Origin: Planctomycetota bacterium
GTDB taxonomy: Bacteria > Planctomycetota > UBA1135 > GCA-002686595
Reading direction: 5' to 3'
DNA length: 64,000 bases
Assembly: GCA_020638835.1 (NCBI GenBank)
Contig: JACKHV010000002.1
Coordinates: 62,001 to 126,000 of the forward strand
This document shows positions 43,067-51,232 of the stretch, in pieces (position 1 is the first letter of the stretch; every line of letters starts with the position of its first letter). The notes under the pieces are model-generated. The model made no database searches. It was given only the letters and a program-made list of their open reading frames with translations, and had not been told where the DNA came from. The translations under genes and the position numbers were made by a program.

Positions 43067-43936
43067 ATGCCCGAACGAGTCCTGAACGCCTGTCCCGCCT
43101 GCGCGCGGCAGTACGACGTCAGCCATCTGGCCCCCGGCGCCGCGGTGCGCTGCGACTGCGGCGAGCGCTTCTTCGCCTCCAAGCCCCGCCCGGAGGCTCT
43201 GCAGGCCACGTTCTGCTCGGGCTGCGGGGGCGCCGTGCCGTACCTCGCCCCGAGCTGTCCCTACTGCAACGCCGAGATCGCGGCGGAGGACCGCGGGCTC
43301 GGGCTGCGCTGCCCGCACTGTTTCGCCAAGGGGCGCTCGGGGGCGGGCTTCTGCGGGGCCTGCGGGGGGAAGCTCGAGCCCGCGGCGCGTCCGGCCGTCC
43401 CCGACGGTCGGCGCTGCCCGCGCTGCGAGGGCGCGCTGCGCGGCGAGAACCTCGCGGGGATTCTGATCATCGAGTGCACGGTCTGCTCCGGAGTCTGGCT
43501 CACGCCGGGTGCCTTCGAGCAGGCGATCCGAACCAGCCAGCAAGCGGGGCCCTTGCCCTCGTCGCCCGAGGACGGCGCGCTCGGCCCGCTGTACGAGGAG
43601 AGCGAAGTGCGCTACCTGCCCTGCCTCGGCTGCGACGAGTTGATGACGCGCAAGCGCATCGCCGGCCGGCACGGCGCGACGGTCGACGTCTGTCGCTCGC
43701 ATGGTCTTTGGTTCGACGCGGGCGAGCTGGAGCGCATCCTCGCCTGGGTGCGCGCCGGCGGCACGGCGCACACGCCGTGGCAACCGCGCCAGGCGCAGCT
43801 CGACCCCGCCGAGATGATGCGCTCGAAGGCGCTGCGCCTCGACCTTCGTTCGCAGCGCGACGAGGCGTGGTGGCACGGCGCGGGGCGAACCGGCGGCTTC
43901 CTGGGCTTCCTCGCCGCGTTGTTCTTCGAAGAGTGA
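43067..43936 (+). CDS. Multi-zinc-ribbon protein with two TFIIB-type zinc finger units
   Basis: 289 residues. N-terminal zinc ribbons: 'CPACARQYDV ... CDCGERF', 'CSGCGGAVPYLAPSCPYC' and 'CPHCFAKGRSGAGFCGACGG'. Two zf-TFIIB-like units follow: 'CPRCEGALRGENLAGILIIECTVCSGVWLTPG' and 'CLGCDELMTRKRIAGRHGATVDVCRSHGLWFDAGELERIL'. The motif 'C..C.G.W.d.gELe' is characteristic of that family. A short hydrophobic C-terminus ('GFLGFLAALFF') may contact the membrane. Role unknown; nucleic-acid or protein binding. Confidence 0.8.
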   Translation: MPERVLNACPACARQYDVSHLAPGAAVRCDCGERFFASKPRPEALQATFCSGCGGAVPYLAPSCPYCNAEIAAEDRGLGLRCPHCFAKGRSGAGFCGACGGKLEPAARPAVPDGRRCPRCEGALRGENLAGILIIECTVCSGVWLTPGAFEQAIRTSQQAGPLPSSPEDGALGPLYEESEVRYLPCLGCDELMTRKRIAGRHGATVDVCRSHGLWFDAGELERILAWVRAGGTAHTPWQPRQAQLDPAEMMRSKALRLDLRSQRDEAWWHGAGRTGGFLGFLAALFFEE

Positions 43937-44072
43937 GGTCGCGGGCGGGTTCGACGTTCGGATCGTGTGAGTTTCGGCGAGCAACGGGGCGGTCCTCGTA
44001 GAATTGACCTTGGCTTCCCCCTTGCTCCGGCGGCCGGCATGCCGCTCCGAAACTCCTGACAAGGCAATCCCG

Positions 44073-44843
44073 ATGCACCTCCAGCTCCCGGCGGGTCGTA
44101 CCGCGCTCGTCCTCGGCGTGTTCGCCCTCCTCTCGTCGACCGCGCTCGCGAACAACGCTCCGTACGACGGCACCGGCTTCATCATCCAGGGCCCGAACTG
44201 CGTCCTGTACCAAGACGACCTGACGGGTCAGATCTACGGCAACGGCGATGCAGGTGGGTACGGCGGCTTCGGAGTCGGCGATCATGTTCACATCGTCTCG
44301 GACCAATACCCGTGCTTCCTGTTCCCGTGCACGGCCAATGCGTGCATCGGCTCGATCACGCTGATCGAGTCCTTCGGCGCGGGACAGGACCCGACGACGC
44401 CTTTCTGCTTCGGCGACGGCAGCTCGATGGCCTGTCCCTGCGCGAACCACAGCGCGCTCGGCGCCGACGAAGGCTGCGCGAACTCGACGGGCAGCGGCGC
44501 GAAGTTGACGGCGACCGGTTCGAGCTTCGTCGCCGACGACAACGTCGTATTGCACGTGGAAGGTGCGCGCGACTCGCAACCCGGCGTCTTCGTCCAGGGC
44601 CGCACGCAGATCGAGACGCCCTTCCGCGACGGATTGCTCTGCATGGGCAACTCCACGGAACGCCTGCAAGTCGTCTTCACCGACGCGTCGGGCGCCGCCG
44701 ACTCCTCCGTCAGCCTGGTGACGGCCGGCGCGATCTCTCCGGGCGACACCGTGCACTACCAGCTGTGGTACCGCGACCCGGTGGTCTCGCCCTGCGGGAC
44801 CGGCTCGAACCTCTCGAGTGCCGGAACGCTGACCTGGCAGTGA
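44073..44843 (+). CDS. Exported CPCGN-domain protein (short form)
   Basis: 256 residues from the ATG at 44073, with a signal peptide ending 'SSTALA'. After about 80 residues of Gly-rich sequence, residues about 115-256 form the domain shared with three other proteins here: 'CFGDGSSMACPCANHSALGADEGCANSTG', then 'PFRDGLLCMGNSTERLQVVF', 'YQLWYRDPVVSPCGTGSN' and terminal 'LTWQ'. Six to eight conserved cysteines suggest disulphides and extracellular location. Function unknown. Convergent with the ABC exporter pair. Confidence 0.72.
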   Translation: MHLQLPAGRTALVLGVFALLSSTALANNAPYDGTGFIIQGPNCVLYQDDLTGQIYGNGDAGGYGGFGVGDHVHIVSDQYPCFLFPCTANACIGSITLIESFGAGQDPTTPFCFGDGSSMACPCANHSALGADEGCANSTGSGAKLTATGSSFVADDNVVLHVEGARDSQPGVFVQGRTQIETPFRDGLLCMGNSTERLQVVFTDASGAADSSVSLVTAGAISPGDTVHYQLWYRDPVVSPCGTGSNLSSAGTLTWQ

Positions 44844-44860
44844 GTCGAAGCCGATAGGGA

Positions 44861-44898
44861 GCGCGGCGCGCGACGAGTCGATTCGTCGCGCGCCGCGC
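44861..44898. terminator. Bidirectional gene-end hairpin
   Basis: GCGCGGCGCGCGACGA (44861-44876) pairs perfectly with TCGTCGCGCGCCGCGC (44883-44898) around GTCGAT, followed on the plus strand by GTTCGTT. It lies between convergent stops and is unrelated to the A/B/C palindromes. Confidence 0.75.
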
Positions 44899-44904
44899 GT
44901 TCGT

Positions 44905-46737
44905 TCAGGCCGGCGCCGGCAGTCCGTCGCCCGCGTCCTCGATCGTCGACTCGCGCAGGCTCTGGCGCGTGTAGAGGTCGTGGTACCGACCGCAGCGCGC
45001 CAGCAGCGTCGCGTGGTCGCCTTCCTCGACGATCTTGCCCGCGTCGATCACGAGGATGCGGTCCGCGCTGCGGATCGTCGACAAGCGGTGCGCGATGACG
45101 AAGGACGTCCGCCCGGCGAGCACGGTCTCGAGCGCGCGCTGGATGCGCGACTCGGTCTGCGTGTCGATCGAGGAGGTCGCCTCGTCCATCACGAGGATCC
45201 GCGGGTCGGCGATGATCGCGCGGGCGAAGGAGATCAGCTGCTTCTCGCCAGTCGACAGGCGGTTGCCGCCTTCGCCGACCGCCGACGCGTAGCCATCCTC
45301 CAGGCGCCCGATGAACTCGTCCGCGCCCACGGCTCGCGCCGCGTCGCGCACTTCTTCGTCCGTCGCGTCGAGGCGTCCGTAGCGGATGTTCTCCGCGATC
45401 GTCCCGCTGAAGAGGTGCGGCGTCTGCAACACGATGCCGAGCTGTGACTGCAGCCACGCGAGCGGCAAGCGCCGGTAGTCGACGCCGCCGAAGCGCAGCT
45501 CGCCGCCGGTCGGCTCGTAGAACCGACAGAGCAGGCTGGCGATCGTGGACTTGCCGCCGCCGGTCGCGCCGACGAGCGCGATGCGTTCACCCGCCCGCAC
45601 GCGCAGGTCGAAGCCCTCCAGCACGGGCTTGTTGCCCGTCCCGTAGTTGAAGTCGACCTTCGCGAACTCGAGTTCCTTCCAGCCGTCGGGCTCGGTCCCG
45701 GCGGGGACGAGCCGCGCCGGATCGTCGGCGATCGCGGGTTCCGTGCCGATCAGACCGAGCACACGTTCCGCCGAAGCCTGCGCCATCTGCATCTCCGCGA
45801 ACCAGCGCGCCATTTGGTGCACCGGGTCGAAGAGCATCTTGCTGTACGCGAGGAAGGCCACGAGCTCGCCGGCCGTCAGCCCGCCGGCGCCGACGATGTT
45901 CACGCCGCCCATCGACAGCGCGATGGCGGTCGCGATGCTGCCCAGGCCGAGCACGCACGGCAGGTAGAGCGCGTTCCACTGCGCGTTGGCGACGGAGGAC
46001 GCGTGCATCTCGCGGGTGAGCTCCTGGAACTCCTCGAGGTTCGCCGGACCGCGGCCGAACAGCTTGCTCGTGCGCACTCCTGCGAGGTTCTCGTTGAACG
46101 ACGCGGTGATGCGCGAGTTCGTCTTGCGCACGCGCCGTGACGTGCGCAGCAGGCGACGCTGGAACCAAGCGCTGATCACGGCGAGCGCGGGCAGCACCGT
46201 CAGCACGAGCAGCGCGAGTTGCCAGTGCATCCACAGCATGGCCCCGGCGATGCCGAGCATGACCGTCGAACCCCAGACGTAGTCGAGCACGCCCCACGTC
46301 AGCACGTGGGTCAGGCGGTCGCAGTCCGAGGTCATGCGCGCCATCAGCCAGCCCACGGGGCGCTGGTCGAAGAACGCGAACGGCAGCTTGACCAGCGTGT
46401 CGAAGCCGTCTCGCCGGATGTCGTGCCCGACGCCGGTGCGGATGCGACCGCCTTGCTTGATGAAGAGGTGCACCGAGAACACGATCGTCAGGATCAGGCC
46501 GACGTACGCCAGGCCGTGCGCGACCCAGTCGGGCGCGACGTCTCCGGCCGCGATCTTGTCGATCAACGACTGCGTGACCAGCGGGAAGGAGACTTCCGCC
46601 ACCGCGACGAAGGCGCCGAACAGGCACAGCAGCACGACGTGCTTGCGGTAGGGGCGCGTGTAGCCCCACAGCTGCTTCCAGACGGAGAGGTCGATGCGCG
46701 CGCGCGTGTCTTCCTCGAGCTCGTGGTGTTCGTTCAT
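44905..46737 (-). CDS. ABC exporter, canonical Walker B half of a heterodimer
   Basis: 610 residues: six-helix membrane domain (about 25-310), then an ATPase domain. Walker A is 'GATGGGKST' and Walker B 'RILVMDEATSSID' keeps the catalytic Glu, but the signature is 'LSTGEKQ' rather than LSGGQ. With the partner at 46734 (good signature, no catalytic Glu) this gives one working ATP site, as in TM287/288-type exporters. Start overlaps the partner's stop (ATGA). Substrate unknown; lipids, drugs or peptides are all possible. Confidence 0.9.
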   Translation of the reverse strand: MNEHHELEEDTRARIDLSVWKQLWGYTRPYRKHVVLLCLFGAFVAVAEVSFPLVTQSLIDKIAAGDVAPDWVAHGLAYVGLILTIVFSVHLFIKQGGRIRTGVGHDIRRDGFDTLVKLPFAFFDQRPVGWLMARMTSDCDRLTHVLTWGVLDYVWGSTVMLGIAGAMLWMHWQLALLVLTVLPALAVISAWFQRRLLRTSRRVRKTNSRITASFNENLAGVRTSKLFGRGPANLEEFQELTREMHASSVANAQWNALYLPCVLGLGSIATAIALSMGGVNIVGAGGLTAGELVAFLAYSKMLFDPVHQMARWFAEMQMAQASAERVLGLIGTEPAIADDPARLVPAGTEPDGWKELEFAKVDFNYGTGNKPVLEGFDLRVRAGERIALVGATGGGKSTIASLLCRFYEPTGGELRFGGVDYRRLPLAWLQSQLGIVLQTPHLFSGTIAENIRYGRLDATDEEVRDAARAVGADEFIGRLEDGYASAVGEGGNRLSTGEKQLISFARAIIADPRILVMDEATSSIDTQTESRIQRALETVLAGRTSFVIAHRLSTIRSADRILVIDAGKIVEEGDHATLLARCGRYHDLYTRQSLRESTIEDAGDGLPAPA

Positions 46738-48596
46738 GCCGAGGTTCCTCCTCCGCGGACGCCGGTCAAGTCACGGCGCAGTTCGTCTTCCAGGGCGCCT
46801 TGGATGGTCCAGAGGCGCCGGTAGGGTCCATCCTCGAGCAGGAGGTCCTCGTGGGAGCCTTCCTGCGCGATGCGGCCGTGGTCGAGCACGACGATCCGGT
46901 CGGCGGCCATCGCCGTGGAGAGTCGGTGCGTGATGATCCACGTCGTGCGGCGCCCCTTGCGGCGGCGCAGCGCGTCGAGGATGCGCGACTCGGTCTCGGT
47001 GTCGACCGCCGACAGCGAGTCGTCGAGCACGAGCAGTGCGGGGTCCTTCAGCAGCGCGCGGGCGATGGAGACGCGTTGGCGTTGACCGCCCGAGAGCGTC
47101 ACGCCGCGTTCGCCAACGGGCGTCTCGTAGCCGCGCTCGAACTCGAGGATCGACTCGTGGATCGCCGCCAGGTCGGCCGCGCGCTGGATCTCGTCGAAGG
47201 TCGCGCCGCTGCGACCGACGGAGAGGTTCTCCGTCAGGGTCTTCGAGTACAAGAAGGACTCCTGCAACACGACGCCGATGCGACTGCGCAGCGGCGCGCG
47301 CGCCAGCGTCCGCAGGTCGACGCCATCGAGCAGGATGCGCCCCTCCTGGGGCTCGTAGAGCCGCAGCAGCAGAGCGACGAGCGTCGACTTGCCCGAGCCG
47401 GGCGCGCCCAAGAACGCCACGGTCTCACCCGGACGGATCTCGAGGTCGATCCCGTCCAGCGCCGGAGCGCTCGCGTCCTCGTAACGGAAGCGGACGCCTT
47501 CGAAGCGCACGCCGCCGCGGAACTCCTCGAGCGCGTTGAGCCGCTCGTCGGGGCCTTCTTCCTCGGCCTCGGCGAGGATGCTGTCGATGCGCTCGATCGC
47601 GACGACAGCCTTGCCGGAGTCGGTCAGGACGCGCCCGAGCTGTCGCACCGGCCAGATCGCCATCGACCCGAGCATCAAGAAGCTGTTCAGCATGCCGATG
47701 CTGATCTCGCCCGACCACGCGAGCGAGGCGCCGACGAACAGCGTGATGCCCACCTGCGTGAAGCACAGCAGGTCGAGCACGGGCCAGTAGCTCGCGAGCC
47801 GGTGCATCAGCATGTACGTCGCGTCGCGGAAGCCCGCATTGTGCCCCGCGAAGCGCGTGCGTTCGTACTCGCTGCGCGCGAAGGCGCGGACGACGCGCAC
47901 GCCCGTCAAGCTCTCCTGCAGATGCGTCGTGAGGCTCGCTTCGGCCTCGTCCATCGCTTGGAAGGCCCTGCGCACGCCGCCGAAGAACAGCACCGCTGTG
48001 GTGATGATCACGGGGTACAGGATGGTCGTGGCGATCGCGAGGCGCGCGTCGAGCCGGAACAGCAACGTGACGATCGTGGCCGTCAGCAGGACGGTCTGCA
48101 CGATCTCGACGAGCTGCGAGCCCAGGAACACGCGCAGCGTCTCGACGTCCGAAGTGCAGCGCTGGATCACGTCGCCCGAGTCGGCGCGGTCCAGCGTCTT
48201 GGCAGGCAAGCGCTCGAGGTGCTCGAACAGGCGGTCGCGCAGGCGGCGCACGGTGCCCTCGGCGGCGAGCGCGGCCAGGCGTCCGCGCACGAACTCGAGC
48301 GCGCCGGCGAGCAGCGTCAGCCCGACCAGCGCCGCGCCGGCGCCGATCAGCACGGCGCGCGCCCCGTGGGCGTCCGCCAGCTCAGCGGCCCGCAGCGCGA
48401 GCGCGCGCGCCCAGCTCGGTCCTTGCGACGCATCGGCGTCTCCGGCGAGGAGCACGCCGTCGATCACCGCCTGCGTGACGAGCACGGCGGAGGAGAGCAG
48501 CAGCGTCGCCACGAACATGCTGATCGCCGCGAGGGCGAAGCGTCGCTGTTCGGGAGCGGTCCACTGGTGGAAGGTGCGGATTCGAGATCGGGTCAC
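46734..48596 (-). CDS. ABC exporter, degenerate half of a heterodimer
   Basis: 620 residues from a GTG at 48596. Six-helix membrane domain, then Walker A 'GAPGSGKST', a normal signature 'VTLSGGQRQRVSIARAL' and Walker B 'LLVLDDSLSAVD', in which the catalytic Glu is Asp. This is the mirror of its partner at 44905-46737. First gene of the two-gene unit; about 90 bp upstream lie the terminator and 24-codon ORF at 48684-48830. Confidence 0.9.
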   Translation of the reverse strand: MTRSRIRTFHQWTAPEQRRFALAAISMFVATLLLSSAVLVTQAVIDGVLLAGDADASQGPSWARALALRAAELADAHGARAVLIGAGAALVGLTLLAGALEFVRGRLAALAAEGTVRRLRDRLFEHLERLPAKTLDRADSGDVIQRCTSDVETLRVFLGSQLVEIVQTVLLTATIVTLLFRLDARLAIATTILYPVIITTAVLFFGGVRRAFQAMDEAEASLTTHLQESLTGVRVVRAFARSEYERTRFAGHNAGFRDATYMLMHRLASYWPVLDLLCFTQVGITLFVGASLAWSGEISIGMLNSFLMLGSMAIWPVRQLGRVLTDSGKAVVAIERIDSILAEAEEEGPDERLNALEEFRGGVRFEGVRFRYEDASAPALDGIDLEIRPGETVAFLGAPGSGKSTLVALLLRLYEPQEGRILLDGVDLRTLARAPLRSRIGVVLQESFLYSKTLTENLSVGRSGATFDEIQRAADLAAIHESILEFERGYETPVGERGVTLSGGQRQRVSIARALLKDPALLVLDDSLSAVDTETESRILDALRRRKGRRTTWIITHRLSTAMAADRIVVLDHGRIAQEGSHEDLLLEDGPYRRLWTIQGALEDELRRDLTGVRGGGTSA

Positions 48597-48683
48597 GGCC
48601 GGTTCCTGGTCGTCGTGTTCGGTCCTCCACAGCGTCCCGCCGGGGCGGGGAGTGGGGGCTCGATCGTGGAAGGACCAGACACG

Positions 48684-48713
48684 AAAAAGCCCGCTCGATG
48701 CGCGGAGCGGGCT
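48684..48713 (-). terminator. Intrinsic terminator after the 24-codon ORF
   Basis: On the minus strand AGCCCGCTC pairs with GAGCGGGCT over an 8-nt loop and runs into TTTTT. It is the best textbook terminator in the window and ends any minus-strand transcript crossing 48756-48830 before the ABC genes. Confidence 0.88.
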
Positions 48714-48755
48714 CGTCGCGTGGCAGCGTGGGGCTGCCGAGTTCGAAGAACGCGC

Positions 48756-48830
48756 TCAGGTGGTCGGGGGATAGACACCCGACGGGATGCGCCGCATCCA
48801 CACCGTCTTCTGTTGCGCGTCGTTCTTCAT
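48756..48830 (-). CDS. Candidate 24-residue peptide gene
   Basis: ATG at 48830 is preceded by AGGAG with a 10-nt spacer; the stop TGA is at 48758-48756. The product starts MKNDAQQKTVW and ends MRRIPSGVYPPTT. It is followed 43 nt later by a strong intrinsic terminator, so it looks like a self-contained small gene or a leader. No signal peptide or leader/core pattern of a known peptide class is visible. An ABC exporter is encoded just downstream and an SRPBCC protein upstream. It may instead be chance; codon evidence is too short to decide. Confidence 0.45.
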   Translation of the reverse strand: MKNDAQQKTVWMRRIPSGVYPPTT

Positions 48831-48887
48831 GGTCTCGATACTCCTGCGCGGAACTCGTCCGCAGCTGTCCCGAAAGTGCCCGCGGTC

Positions 48888-48921
48888 CTGCGACCTCGCA
48901 AGAGGCCTCGCAGATTTTTTT
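48888..48921 (+). terminator. Orphan plus-strand intrinsic terminator
   Basis: CTGCGACCTC (48888-48897), loop GCAA, GAGG-CC-TCGCAG (48902-48913), then A and seven T. Good form on the plus strand, but no plus-strand gene is annotated for 4 kb to the left. It may end an antisense or non-coding RNA, or be a structured leader of the minus-strand 24-codon ORF. Confidence 0.65.
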
Positions 48922-48948
48922 CTTCGCGTTCCAGATCAGGACCCGGGA

Positions 48949-49362
48949 TCAGCGCTCGAGTCGTCCGCGGAGTCGCTCCAGATCGTCGCGGAGGCGTCGG
49001 CGCGCGGCGTCCTTCATCCCGGACAGCACCATGCGCATCAACATGTTGTCGATGCGGGCGATGCTGCGGTGCAGCAGGCGCGTGCCGCCCTCGATCGCGC
49101 GGAGGTGGTGTTCCGCCTCGAGGACTCCGAGCTCGCCCTCGACCCGCATCACGACCAGCTCGCCGGGGACGCGGCACTCGATGCGGCCGACGACCGGGAG
49201 CTTACGCCCGGACACGGACATGACGTGGCGGAAGCTCCCGTCGGGTTGCAGCTCGAAGTCCACCAGTCCCCCGATCCAGTCCGGCAACTTCGACGGATCG
49301 GCGAGGTAGGCCTGCACCTCTTCGACGGGGCGCGCGATCTCGATGGTCTCTTCGATCTCCAT
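48949..49362 (-). CDS. SRPBCC-family protein (START-like lipid/ligand-binding fold)
   Basis: 137 residues. 'MEIEETIEIARPVEEVQAYLADPSKLPDWIGGLVDFELQPDGSFRHVMSVSGRKLPVVGRI' is the standard beginning of CoxG/polyketide-cyclase-like SRPBCC proteins: a strand, then 'p.e.v..yl.Dp..lp.W'. The C-terminal helix is 'MKDAARRRLRDDLERLRGRLE'. No ligand can be inferred. Confidence 0.82.
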   Translation of the reverse strand: MEIEETIEIARPVEEVQAYLADPSKLPDWIGGLVDFELQPDGSFRHVMSVSGRKLPVVGRIECRVPGELVVMRVEGELGVLEAEHHLRAIEGGTRLLHRSIARIDNMLMRMVLSGMKDAARRRLRDDLERLRGRLER

Positions 49363-49515
49363 CGGGGAAGCGTGGCGTGAACGGACCGGGCTCGCAAGCC
49401 TTCTTCACTCCCCCCGGACCCAGACCGAACCCGGAGAACACGCCCCTGGATGGGAATCCGTCGTAGGCTCGATCCACGACCACTCCCAGATCCCCCTGCT
49501 CGCGAGAAGATCCCC

Positions 49516-51171
49516 ATGCGAACCGTCCTCACACTCACTGCACTCGCCCTCTTGGCCGCCTCCGCCTTCGCGGGCAACGCCAACTTCGAAGCGCGCCTCG
49601 ACGGCAGCCTCGTCGGCGTCGGCTCGGACGCCGGGTGGTCCGCGGCGCTCGAGGGAGACGTCGCCGTCGTCGGTGCGCCCGGAGAAGGCGCAGCCTACGT
49701 CTTCGAGAAACAAGCCGGGGTCTGGGTCGAGAAGACGCGACTCCAAGCCAGCTTGACGACGCCCGGCGATCGCTTCGGCGAGGCGGTGGCGCTGCGCGGT
49801 GGAGTGATCGTGGTCGGTGCACCCGACTCCACGGCCGGCAGCGGAATGACCTCCGGCGCCGCGTTCGTCTTCCGCAAGCTGGGGGCGGTGTGGACGGAGG
49901 TCGACGTGCTGTCCCACCCGAGTCCCGGCTTCAACGACGACTTCGGCAGCGCGGTCTCGACCGACGGTGATCGCATCATCGTCGGCGCGCCCTTCACGCC
50001 CGGTACCGGCTTCCTGCAGGGCGCCGCGTACATCTTCGACGATCCGGTGACGTCGGACGACTTCAGCGACGTGACGCCCGTCATCTCCGCCGACATCGCC
50101 GATCTCGACTTCTACGGGCGCGGCGTCGACATCGAAGGCGACGTGGCGGCGGTCGGCGCGGACCTCGACGACGACAACGGCGACGCGTCCGGTTCCGTGT
50201 ACGTCTTCCGCTTCGGCGGCGGGGGCTGGGCGGAAGAGGACAAGCTGAAGCCCGCCGACGGCGCAGCGCTCGACCAGTTCGGCCTGTTCATCGACTTCGA
50301 CGGCAACCGGCTCGCGGTCAGCTCGACCGCCGCGGACATCGGCGGCGTGCAGGACGCGGGTGCGATCTACACCTTCCTCTACGCCGGGGGAGTCTGGTCA
50401 CAGGAGGACAAGGTCGTCTCCAGCGCGCCGATCACGAACGGGCAGTTCGGCTCGGACCTCGCGCTCGACGGCTCGCTGATGATCGCGGGCGAGGCGGTCT
50501 TGAGCTCGTCGGCGCCCGTCGCCGGAACCGTGCACGAAGTGCGGCTCTCCGCCGGCACCTGGACCGACGTGTCCGACACGACCGCGAACGGCGGCACGCT
50601 CGGCGACTGGTTCGGCTTCGCGCTGGACCTCGACGGCGCCGTCTTCGTCGGCGGAGCCCCGCGCGACGCGCTGCTCGGCAACGATGCCGGAACGGCCTTC
50701 GTGCAGGGCTTCGGCGAGCGCTTCCCGACCGTCTGCGTCGGCGACGGCACGCTCACCTCGTGCCCGTGCGGCAACAACTCGACGCTCGGCAACGGCGAGG
50801 GTTGCCGGAACAGCCAGGGCCTCGGCGCAGTGCTCGCGGCGAACGGATCGGCCTCCGTCGCGACGGACGACCTCGTCTTCGCCGTCGACCAGGCGCGCCC
50901 CGGCGCGCCCGGCATCTTCATCCAGGGCACGGTGCTCGTGACGATCCCGTTCAAGGACGGGATCCTCTGCATGGGCAACCCGACGGAGCGCCTCGAGGTG
51001 ATCTTCCTCAGCGCGACGGGCACCGGGAACAGCGCCGAGTCCGTCGTGTCGAACGGCAACGTCCTGCCGGGACAGACGCGCTACTACCAGTTCTGGTACC
51101 GCGACCCGCAGGTCAGCCCCTGCGGAACGGGTTCGAACTTCACGAACGGTCTGACGGTCGACTGGCAGTAG
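49516..51171 (+). CDS. Exported FG-GAP beta-propeller protein with CPCGN C-terminal domain
   Basis: 551 residues from the ATG at 49516, with signal peptide 'LTALALLAASAFA'. Residues 25-405 hold about seven repeats of the type 'GD.FG.sva.dGd.ivVGAP......GaayvF', such as 'DDFGSAVSTDGDRIIVGAP', forming an FG-GAP (integrin-like) propeller. Residues about 410-551 are the shared domain: 'CVGDGTLTSCPCGNNSTLGNGEGCRN', 'PFKDGILCMGNPTERLEVIF', 'YYQFWYRDPQVSPCGTGSNF' and terminal 'LTVDWQ'. Likely secreted or surface displayed; function unknown. Confidence 0.82.
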   Translation: MRTVLTLTALALLAASAFAGNANFEARLDGSLVGVGSDAGWSAALEGDVAVVGAPGEGAAYVFEKQAGVWVEKTRLQASLTTPGDRFGEAVALRGGVIVVGAPDSTAGSGMTSGAAFVFRKLGAVWTEVDVLSHPSPGFNDDFGSAVSTDGDRIIVGAPFTPGTGFLQGAAYIFDDPVTSDDFSDVTPVISADIADLDFYGRGVDIEGDVAAVGADLDDDNGDASGSVYVFRFGGGGWAEEDKLKPADGAALDQFGLFIDFDGNRLAVSSTAADIGGVQDAGAIYTFLYAGGVWSQEDKVVSSAPITNGQFGSDLALDGSLMIAGEAVLSSSAPVAGTVHEVRLSAGTWTDVSDTTANGGTLGDWFGFALDLDGAVFVGGAPRDALLGNDAGTAFVQGFGERFPTVCVGDGTLTSCPCGNNSTLGNGEGCRNSQGLGAVLAANGSASVATDDLVFAVDQARPGAPGIFIQGTVLVTIPFKDGILCMGNPTERLEVIFLSATGTGNSAESVVSNGNVLPGQTRYYQFWYRDPQVSPCGTGSNFTNGLTVDWQ

Positions 51172-51185
51172 TCGGTCGCACTCGA

Positions 51186-51226
51186 CGCGAACCGCGCGGC
51201 CCCGATACGGAGTCGCGCGGTTCGCG
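51186..51226. terminator. Bidirectional gene-end hairpin
   Basis: CGCGAACCGCGCG pairs perfectly with CGCGCGGTTCGCG over a 15-nt loop, 14 bp after the FG-GAP gene stop and 6 bp before the convergent ABC gene stop. Confidence 0.72.
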
Positions 51227-51232
51227 CGTTCC

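Larger units (their letters stand above)
48597..48948. other. Intergenic region with a mini-gene between two outward-facing terminators
   Basis: 352 bp. It holds a minus-strand intrinsic terminator (48684-48713), a 24-codon ORF with a ribosome site (48756-48830, minus) and a plus-strand terminator (48888-48921). Promoters are not obvious. The 87 bp between 48597 and 48683 should contain the promoter for the ABC pair. Confidence 0.7.

Noticed and set aside
48787..49380. A 197-codon plus-strand frame over the SRPBCC gene.
   Set aside because: It reads through the plus-strand terminator and then antisense to a recognisable SRPBCC protein.
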